Shown here: piece after piece, positions 26,006 to 31,404 of the stretch
Position numbering within the stretch: the first letter of the stretch is position 1
Layout of the letters: each line of letters begins with the position of its first letter
DNA from: DATDDB01 sp035260545
GTDB taxonomy: Bacteria > Pseudomonadota > Gammaproteobacteria > Burkholderiales > Gallionellaceae
Direction of reading: 5' to 3'
DNA length: 31,404 bases
NCBI GenBank assembly: GCA_035260545.1
Contig: DATFUZ010000096.1
Coordinates: forward strand, 1 to 31,404
Made by a program: the position numbers and the translations under genes
The notes under the pieces: model-generated
The model's database searches: none
What the model saw: only the letters and a program-made list of their open reading frames with translations
Told to the model about the DNA's origin: nothing

Positions 26006-26929
26006 TTGTCCACCAAACGCACCTGGCGTCAGGTCGACGGGGTGCTCCTGTTCGACAAGCCCCTGACGCTCAGTTCCAACGCCGCCCTGCAGAAGGTGCG
26101 ACGCCTGTTTCAGGCAGAGAAAGCCGGGCATACCGGAACGCTGGATCCGCTGGCGACGGGGCTGCTGCCGGTCTGTTTCGGCGAGGCTGCAAAGTTTTCG
26201 TCCGGGCTGCTCGACGCGGAGAAAGCTTATCTTGCACGGGTGAAGCTGGGTGCTACCAGCAGCACGGGCGATACCGAAGGGGAAATCATGCCGACCGGCG
26301 CCCCCATGCCGGACGAGGCTGCGGTGCGTGCCGTGCTGCGGCAGTTTTGCGGCGACATCGAACAGATCCCCCCCATGCACAGCGCACTCAAGCATCAGGG
26401 AAAGCCGCTGTACGAATACATCCGCAAGGGGGAAACCATCGCACGGGAACCGCGGCGGGTGACCATCCATGAACTGGAGCTGGAAAGTTTTTCCGGCGAT
26501 GTGATGGAAATCAGCGTGCGGGTCAGCAAGGGCACCTACATTCGTACCCTGGCCGAGGACATAGGCCATACCCTCGGCTGCGGGGCCCACCTGCTTGCGC
26601 TGCGGCGCACGGCCACGGCCTGGTTCTCGATCGGGGACGCATATACGCTGGAGCAGCTCGAGGCAATGAGCGCGGAGCAACGCGATGCCTGTCTGCTTCC
26701 CGTGGACAGCCTGTTGCCTGAAATGCCCGTGCTGGACCTGGATGCGGGCGAGGTAAGGCGGCTTGCGCAAGGTCAGCGTATCAGGCTGCAATGCGGAATG
26801 CCGGACGGCAAAGTCAATCTACGCGGGCCGCTGGGCTTCGTGGGCGTGGGGCGGCTCCAGAATGGGCTGGTGATGCCGGAAAGGCTGATTGCGGCGGTCG
26901 CCAGGGGCGCCGCGGCAGCGCCGGCATAG
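26006..26929 (+). CDS. truB: tRNA pseudouridine-55 synthase TruB
   Basis: A 307-residue TruB. The catalytic Asp is D47 in AGHTGTLDPLATGLLPV; the family motifs GVLLFDKPLTLSSN, IPPMHSALKHQGKPLYEYIRKG (split) and VSKGTYIRTLAEDIG are present, and a C-terminal PUA-like domain ends the protein. It makes pseudouridine 55 in the tRNA T loop. The start is TTG, with GAAGGA (25993-25998) seven bases before it and only three bases after the rbfA stop. A noncoding spacer of 142 bp follows, before the lipoprotein gene. Confidence 0.95.
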   Translation: MSTKRTWRQVDGVLLFDKPLTLSSNAALQKVRRLFQAEKAGHTGTLDPLATGLLPVCFGEAAKFSSGLLDAEKAYLARVKLGATSSTGDTEGEIMPTGAPMPDEAAVRAVLRQFCGDIEQIPPMHSALKHQGKPLYEYIRKGETIAREPRRVTIHELELESFSGDVMEISVRVSKGTYIRTLAEDIGHTLGCGAHLLALRRTATAWFSIGDAYTLEQLEAMSAEQRDACLLPVDSLLPEMPVLDLDAGEVRRLAQGQRIRLQCGMPDGKVNLRGPLGFVGVGRLQNGLVMPERLIAAVARGAAAAPA

Positions 26930-27002
26930 GCTGCGCTTTTAGCCCGGGCGGTGCGCCGTTCAGGCGCGCAACGCATTTGCCGTGGCGGCGGCCCCCTTCC
27001 GC

Positions 27003-27033
27003 TTGCCATTTTTGGCTTATAGCGTAGTATTAT
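27003..27033 (+). promoter_or_regulatory. Possible promoter of the lipoprotein-GGDEF module
   Basis: TTGCCA (27003-27008) has TAGTAT at 16 bp (27025-27030) or TATTAT at 19 bp (27028-27033). The spacer after truB is AT-richer than its neighbours. A separate promoter would let the cyclic-di-GMP pair be expressed apart from the translation operon. Confidence 0.4.
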
Positions 27034-27071
27034 GCGCATACAGAACTACAATAATTAGTAAAGGGAAAAGA

Positions 27072-28025
27072 ATGCTCAAGTATTGGCGCCCCGCGCTCGT
27101 AACGGTGGCCATGCTGCTGTACGGCTGTACGCCGCCGGTGAAGGTGCAGCCGCCGCCGCCACCACCACCGCCGGTAGTGAAGCATGTTGCGCCGGAAGTG
27201 GTTATTTTCGTCAGCGAGAACATTCCTGCCTACACCAAGGTCGCCAACCTGCTTGCACGTCAACTGGGCCGCCGCGGCAGCATCCGGTACCTGACACCCA
27301 GTCAGGTGGAAAATATCCGCATGCTGGAACCCTACAGGAACGAGGAGCGCAAGCAGTTTGTCAGCGTGGGCATGAGCGCGTCGATTGCGGCAAAATCGCT
27401 GCCTGACAGGCAAGTCGTATTTTGCCAGGTGTTCAATTACCAGGAGTATGGCCTGCTGTCGCCAAAGCATAAGGGCGTGAGCATGATTCCGTCCATTTCA
27501 CGAACCTTTGCGACGTGGCGTGCGCTGTCGCCCTCCACGACGGACGTGGGTGTCATCGGCGGGCCCGGGCTGGAGGATATGATGCAAGTCGCCTCGGCAA
27601 TCGCGAAAAGGCATGGCATTACCCTGCACATCGCCACCGTGAATACCGACAAGGAATACCTGTTCGCCTATAAACAGATGGCGGATAAGGTGCAGGGGTA
27701 TTGGCTATTGCCGGATAACCGGGTGCTGAGCGGTAATGCTTTGCGCGAAGTGATGACGTTCAGCGTCCGCAACAGCAAGCAGGTCGTCGTGTTCAGCAAT
27801 GAATTGCTCAACCTCGGCGGCTTGCTCAGCGTGACCAGCGATTACCGGAACATCGCGCAACAGGTGCTGGATCGTCTGGAGTCGGCGGAGGGCGCCGAGA
27901 ACATCCCCGGCCCGGACATCGTCTATCCCGACAGAGCTGCGTTGCGGATCAACCCGGTGATGGCGCAGCGCCTCGGTCTGGCAATACCCAGACGGTACAA
28001 GAAGTATGCGAGGGAACATTATTAG
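27072..28025 (+). CDS. Proline-rich lipoprotein, ABC_sub_bind-like fold
   Basis: A 317-residue protein with a lipoprotein signal peptide: basic start MLKYWR, a hydrophobic core and a lipobox LYGC (C19), so it should be lipidated at Cys19. A linker with eight prolines follows (27-34). The rest resembles the ABC_sub_bind/LppC-like periplasmic binding fold: SVGMSASIAAKSLPDRQVVF, VGVIGGPGLEDM, GYWLLPDNRVLSGNALREV and TSDYRNIAQQVLDRL (each in part). Residue 20 is Thr, which by the E. coli rule favours the outer membrane. No transporter permease or ATPase is adjacent; instead the frame overlaps the GGDEF protein by 20 bp, which points to a sensory rather than uptake role. The ATG has AAAGGG in front. 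Confidence 0.75.
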   Translation: MLKYWRPALVTVAMLLYGCTPPVKVQPPPPPPPPVVKHVAPEVVIFVSENIPAYTKVANLLARQLGRRGSIRYLTPSQVENIRMLEPYRNEERKQFVSVGMSASIAAKSLPDRQVVFCQVFNYQEYGLLSPKHKGVSMIPSISRTFATWRALSPSTTDVGVIGGPGLEDMMQVASAIAKRHGITLHIATVNTDKEYLFAYKQMADKVQGYWLLPDNRVLSGNALREVMTFSVRNSKQVVVFSNELLNLGGLLSVTSDYRNIAQQVLDRLESAEGAENIPGPDIVYPDRAALRINPVMAQRLGLAIPRRYKKYAREHY

Positions 28026-30237
28026 GGAAGGGCGGATCAGGGAAGCCGTGCTGGCGCTGCTGAAGCGGGCGCATAGCGCGCTATTGCGCATTGAGCTGGG
28101 CGGTATTGCGCGCCTTGTCTCTGAAATCGGGAGAAGCGCGCCGCGCAGCCTGGCCAACCGCATATTGTTCATTCAATTCGTGTGGACGCTCATCGTCTAC
28201 CTGCTGGTCATCGTCGCCATCTGGTTTGCGACCAACCTGGTCATCGAAAGCAGCGTGCGCCGCCAGGGTGAGAACTGGGTCGCCAAGCTGGACGAGATCG
28301 GCATTCCCATCTATGCCACGAACAACCCGGCGCAGCTCAAGCAATCCATCGGCTACCTGAGCAGCTTTCCCGAGATCGCGCAGGCCAAGTATCTCGACGA
28401 GAAGGGGAAGGATGTCATTGCGGAGTACACCCGCAAGGGCGGGGTGATCGCGAATTTCCCCAAGCTGTCTGCCGACGACTTCCGCAAGCTGAGCAGGACG
28501 GAATCCGAGCAGAAGCCCATGATCTTCGAGAAGGGCTCGAATTCCCAGATGCGCGTGATTGCGCCCATATGGGTGAAGTCCATCGACAGCGACGGAATGA
28601 TCAACTATTCGCTGGACAACAAGGCGCGGGAGAAGATCGAAACCATCGGTTTCGTCGAGGTTGTCATCGATTACAGCAAGATTTCCAGCGAGCTGGATCA
28701 TAATATTCTCTACGCCAGCTTGCTGATCGCGGTGCTGATGATGGCCGCGGCATTCGTGATGCGTATTACCGTACACTGGGCGCTGACGCCGCTTTCCGAA
28801 TTGGAGGAGCCGCTGTCCCGCCTGGCCAGCGGCGAGACGAATATCACCGTGGCGACGTCCGGCGACAAGGAGATCGCCAGCATCGGCGTCGCGCTGAATA
28901 CGACCATCAACGCCTTGCGCGAACGGGACGAGGCCCTGCGCCGCATGGTGGATCATGACAGCCTGACGGGGCTGGTGAACCGTGCCTATTTCGTGGAGCG
29001 GCTGGAGCACGAGGTCAAGCGGATCGCGCGCAGCGGCGGCTGCAGCGCGCTGTTTTTTTTCGACCTGGACAGGTTCAAGAACATCAATGACACCTATGGC
29101 CATGCGGCGGGCGACCGGCTGCTGATCCAGGTCGCCAAGCAACTGGGGTCGCGCATACGCGAGAACGACGTCTTTGCGCGCTACGGCGGCGACGAATTCA
29201 CCTTGCTTGCCTACAACGTCGACCAGGACAGGATTCAGGAAATTGCCGAATCGTTCATCGCGCTGATGCGCGAGTTCACTTTCTTCGAGGCTGGCGATTC
29301 GATCAAGATCTATTTCAGCATCGGGATCACCCTCATCAACAATGCGACTCTTTCCGCGCACGAGTACCTGAGGGAAGCCGATACGGCCGTGCACCAGGCC
29401 AAGATGCAGGGGCGGAACTGCTTCCGCATCTTCGAGCGGGACAAGCAGGGGATCGTCGCCGAAACGGGCATCGGCTGGCACAAGCGCTTGCAGGAGTCCC
29501 TGCATAAGCGCCAGGTGGTTCTGTATTATCAGCCCATGGCGGGTCTGAAGCGCCAGCGCGAAAGGCTTTGCGAGGTGCTGTTGCGGCTGCCCGACATGGA
29601 GTATGAGGGCAAGGACCAGAAGGTGATCAACCCGGGAGCATTCCTCTCGGCGGCGGAGCGCTTCGGCATGATGCAGGAGTTCGACAGCCTGGTGATCGAC
29701 AAGGCCGCCCAAGTGCTGGCGGAACGCAAGGATGCGCGCCAGGTCCTGTCGGTCAACCTGTCCGAACAGTTCTTTACCAAGGAAGACATTCCGGTTTTCC
29801 TCGAGGCAGTAACGCGCGCGCATCACATCAAGTCCAGTCAGTTCGTGTTCGAATTGTCCCAGAGCTATATCTCGCGCAATATCGGCAAGCTTCAGGAGAT
29901 CATGGCGCTGCTCACCCAGCGCGGCTACCGCTTTGCGATCGACGATTTTGGCGCCGACTTCGGGGCCTTCAACTACATTCGCGCGTTCCCCGTGCACTTC
30001 CTGAAAATAGACGGTGCGCTGATCGAGCGCATCGCCACCGACAAGATCGCCAAGGCCACCGTTCACGCGATTGTCGAAATCGCCCGGGAATTGCATATGC
30101 AGACCATCGCCAAGAACGTGGCCGACGAATCGCAAGCCAACTTGCTGGCCACCCTGGGCATTGACTACGTCCAGGGCAACTACATTGCCGCGCCGTCACC
30201 TAAGTTGTTGGTTCGTAAGCAAACTGTTCCGACGTAA
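28006..30237 (+). CDS. Membrane GGDEF protein with degenerate EAL domain
   Basis: A 743-residue protein: TM1 (about 53-75), a periplasmic domain of about 155 residues that I cannot name, TM2 (about 235-257), HAMP (ALTPLSELEEPLSRLASGE), then GGDEF (394-398) with an RxxD inhibitory site (REND, 385-388), and an EAL domain. The EAL signature reads EVL (523-525); DDFG (646-649) and KID remain. LEITE has become FELSQ (Q619), and the AEGVE motif has become AKNVA (K703, A706). The glutamate lost at 703 is the proposed general base in studied EAL enzymes, so diguanylate cyclase activity looks intact while phosphodiesterase activity is probably lost. The lipoprotein encoded upstream is its likely periplasmic partner. 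GTG at 28048 is an alternative start. Confidence 0.88.
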   Translation: MRGNIIREGRIREAVLALLKRAHSALLRIELGGIARLVSEIGRSAPRSLANRILFIQFVWTLIVYLLVIVAIWFATNLVIESSVRRQGENWVAKLDEIGIPIYATNNPAQLKQSIGYLSSFPEIAQAKYLDEKGKDVIAEYTRKGGVIANFPKLSADDFRKLSRTESEQKPMIFEKGSNSQMRVIAPIWVKSIDSDGMINYSLDNKAREKIETIGFVEVVIDYSKISSELDHNILYASLLIAVLMMAAAFVMRITVHWALTPLSELEEPLSRLASGETNITVATSGDKEIASIGVALNTTINALRERDEALRRMVDHDSLTGLVNRAYFVERLEHEVKRIARSGGCSALFFFDLDRFKNINDTYGHAAGDRLLIQVAKQLGSRIRENDVFARYGGDEFTLLAYNVDQDRIQEIAESFIALMREFTFFEAGDSIKIYFSIGITLINNATLSAHEYLREADTAVHQAKMQGRNCFRIFERDKQGIVAETGIGWHKRLQESLHKRQVVLYYQPMAGLKRQRERLCEVLLRLPDMEYEGKDQKVINPGAFLSAAERFGMMQEFDSLVIDKAAQVLAERKDARQVLSVNLSEQFFTKEDIPVFLEAVTRAHHIKSSQFVFELSQSYISRNIGKLQEIMALLTQRGYRFAIDDFGADFGAFNYIRAFPVHFLKIDGALIERIATDKIAKATVHAIVEIARELHMQTIAKNVADESQANLLATLGIDYVQGNYIAAPSPKLLVRKQTVPT

Positions 30238-30266
30238 GTGCAGTCCCTGCGGCTGCGGCGCGCGCG

Positions 30267-30295
30267 CCTGCCGCGGCAGGCCCAGCCGGGCTGGG
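30267..30295. other. Two adjacent perfect GC palindromes before rpsO
   Basis: CCTGCCGCGGCAGG (30267-30280) is a perfect palindrome and is followed directly by CCCAGC, CGG, GCTGGG (30281-30295), a 6-bp hairpin. No T-run follows. They lie after the GGDEF gene and before the rpsO promoter, so they may end or protect the upstream transcript. Confidence 0.5.
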
Positions 30296-30319
30296 GCAAA
30301 CCTCCACGCAGCATGGGGC

Positions 30320-30349
30320 TTGAGCTCACCCCTCACTAAAGGGTAAAAT
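30320..30349 (+). promoter_or_regulatory. Sigma-70-like promoter of rpsO
   Basis: TTGAGC (30320-30325) and TAAAAT (30344-30349) are separated by 18 bp. Transcription would start near 30356 and leave a short leader before rpsO, including GAAGGAAT as ribosome site. CACTAAA and TTTAGTG arms (30334-30366) overlap the -10 region. Confidence 0.65.
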
Positions 30350-30381
30350 AACGTACTTTTTTAGTGGAGAGTGAAGGAATT

Positions 30382-30651
30382 ATGTCTATTACGACAGCGC
30401 AGAAAGCGCAGATTGTCACCGACTACCAGCGCGCCAAGGGCGACACGGGGTCTCCTGAAGTGCAGGTCGCCCTGATGACCGCACGGATCAACTACCTGAC
30501 CGGTCACTTCAAGGAGCACGCCAAGGATCACCACTCGCGCCGTGGTCTGCTGCGCCTGGTGAGCCGCCGCCGCAAGCTGCTGGACTACCTCAAAAGCAAG
30601 AACGAGGAAAGCTACCGCACACTGATCCAGCGATTGGAACTGCGCAAGTAA
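30382..30651 (+). CDS. rpsO: 30S ribosomal protein S15 (uS15)
   Basis: An 89-residue S15 with the complete family sequence (for example GDTGSPEVQVALMTARI, HFKEHAKDHHSRRGLL and RRRKLLDYLK). It binds the 16S rRNA central domain and organises the platform. In E. coli it represses its own mRNA through a pseudoknot in the leader; the leader here is too short to judge by eye. The ATG before SITTAQKAQ is chosen with GAAGGA in front; an upstream frame of six codons overlaps the leader and was rejected. Confidence 0.98.
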   Translation: MSITTAQKAQIVTDYQRAKGDTGSPEVQVALMTARINYLTGHFKEHAKDHHSRRGLLRLVSRRRKLLDYLKSKNEESYRTLIQRLELRK

Positions 30652-30657
30652 CGAGAA

Positions 30658-30693
30658 TAACGCGGGTCGCATAAGCGACCCGCGTTACTTTTT
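30658..30693 (+). terminator. Intrinsic terminator after rpsO
   Basis: A perfect 13-bp stem (TAACGCGGGTCGC and GCGACCCGCGTTA) with loop ATAA is followed by CTTTTT. It starts seven bases after the rpsO stop. It would limit read-through into pnp and could also offer an RNase III cleavage site, as in the well-studied rpsO-pnp region. Confidence 0.85.
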
Positions 30694-30771
30694 GCGTCGC
30701 AATAATTATTCTCAAACGGCGGGCCTGCCCTCGGGGAGGGTGTGCGCCCTGCAATGCACAGGAGAGCTACA

Positions 30772-31404
30772 TTGAGTCACTACAAGAAAACCATCCCTTA
30801 CGGCAAGCACCAGCTTACGCTTGAGACCGGCGAAATCGCCCGCCAGGCCAGCGGCGCCGTGATGGTCAGCCTGGACGACACCGTGGTGCTGGTCACCGTC
30901 GTGGGCCAGCGGAATGCCAAGCCCGAGCAGGACTTCTTCCCGCTGACTGTGGACTACCAGGAACGCACCTATGCTGCGGGCAAGATCCCCGGCGGTTTCT
31001 TCCGCCGCGAAGGCCGCCCCAGCGAAAAGGAAATCCTGACCTCGCGCCTCATCGACCGTCCGTTGCGTCCCCTGTTCCCGGAAGGGTTCTACAACGAAGT
31101 TCAGATCGTGGCGACCGTGATGTCGTCGGATCCCGAGATCGATGCCGACATTCCGGCCATGATCGGCGCCTCGGCTGCGCTTGCGCTCTCCGGTATTCCC
31201 TTTGACGGCCCGATCGGCGCCGCTCGCGTGGGCTATGTGAACGGTGAGTACGTGCTCAATCCCACGGCAACCGAGCTCAAGGAAACCAGGCTGGATCTGG
31301 TCGTTGCCGGTACCGCCCAGGCCGTGCTGATGGTGGAATCCGAAGCCCAGGAACTGTCCGAGGAGGTGATGCTGGGCGCAGTAGTCCATGGCCACCAGCA
31401 GATG
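30772..31404 (+). CDS. pnp: Polynucleotide phosphorylase, 3' end missing
   Basis: The first 211 codons of PNPase are present; the frame is open at the right edge. The first RNase PH-like domain is seen in LETGEIARQASGAVMVSLDDTVVLVTVV, AAGKIPGGFFRREGRPSEKE and TSRLIDRPLRPLFPEGF (each in part), all diagnostic. PNPase degrades RNA 3' to 5' with phosphate in the degradosome. The start is TTG, supported by GGAGAG (30761-30766) at 5-nt spacing and by the family-typical beginning SHYKKTIPYG; an in-frame ATG six codons earlier lacks a well-placed ribosome site. Its order after rpsO is conserved across bacteria. Confidence 0.95.
   Translation, partial: MSHYKKTIPYGKHQLTLETGEIARQASGAVMVSLDDTVVLVTVVGQRNAKPEQDFFPLTVDYQERTYAAGKIPGGFFRREGRPSEKEILTSRLIDRPLRPLFPEGFYNEVQIVATVMSSDPEIDADIPAMIGASAALALSGIPFDGPIGAARVGYVNGEYVLNPTATELKETRLDLVVAGTAQAVLMVESEAQELSEEVMLGAVVHGHQQM

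Noticed and set aside
28006..30237. LapD assignment for the GGDEF protein
   Set aside because: A degenerate EAL fits, but GGDEF and its I-site are intact, and the periplasmic domain and neighbour genes (no LapG-like protease) do not match LapD.

Overview
The window reads as a chromosomal segment of a GC-rich betaproteobacterium, probably in the Nitrosomonadales (Gallionellaceae or Sulfuricellaceae-like). This rests on gene content and order: an rimP-nusA-infB-rbfA-truB-rpsO-pnp translation cluster, a dapC-dapD-pilU-arsC/yffB-dapE-prmB run, the hpnCDE squalene genes, and proteins that look proteobacterial throughout. I could not run a database search, so the family is an inference. Nearly all of the DNA is coding, and I see no tRNA, rRNA, insertion sequence, prophage or CRISPR array.

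Left part (1-3643, + strand): the 3' end of an arnD-like deacetylase. A 424-bp gap with hairpins and one possible small ORF follows. Then comes a YfiR-type periplasmic protein overlapping a CHASE8-HAMP-GGDEF-EAL cyclic-di-GMP protein. Next (12439 down to 3696, - strand) is a compact nine-gene unit: dapC, dapD, pilU, an ArsC/Spx-like reductase, dapE, prmB, hpnC, hpnD, hpnE. It combines three lysine/diaminopimelate steps, a twitching-motility ATPase, ribosomal protein uL3 methylation and squalene synthesis. Most junctions overlap or lie within about 35 bp, and a good sigma-70-like promoter sits in front of dapC.

Middle part: an EamA transporter overlaps purT (12578-14745, +). Downstream are three spaced direct repeats and a very strong intrinsic terminator. 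An alpha/beta hydrolase (-) and a VOC-fold protein (+, with its own promoter) diverge. From 20692 down to 16334 (- strand) lies a series of little-studied genes: an FGGY pentulose-type kinase, a small membrane protein, a 59-codon ORF coupled to it by ATGA, a SUKH-like protein, a DUF4149 membrane protein, an HD phosphohydrolase with a class I phosphodiesterase-like signature, and a group II truncated haemoglobin.

Right part (20822-31404, + strand): the classical rimP-nusA-infB-rbfA-truB cluster begins with an extended -10 promoter and a leader hairpin with a U-tract, and leads to rpsO and pnp. Between truB and rpsO sits a second cyclic-di-GMP module: a proline-rich lipoprotein with an ABC_sub_bind-like fold overlapping a membrane GGDEF protein whose EAL domain has lost key catalytic residues. 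The window therefore carries two separate pairs of a periplasmic or envelope partner with a membrane cyclic-di-GMP enzyme. I regard the second pair as the best candidate for an undescribed signalling system. Non-ATG starts are fairly common (TTG for the EamA gene, truB and pnp; GTG for hpnE).
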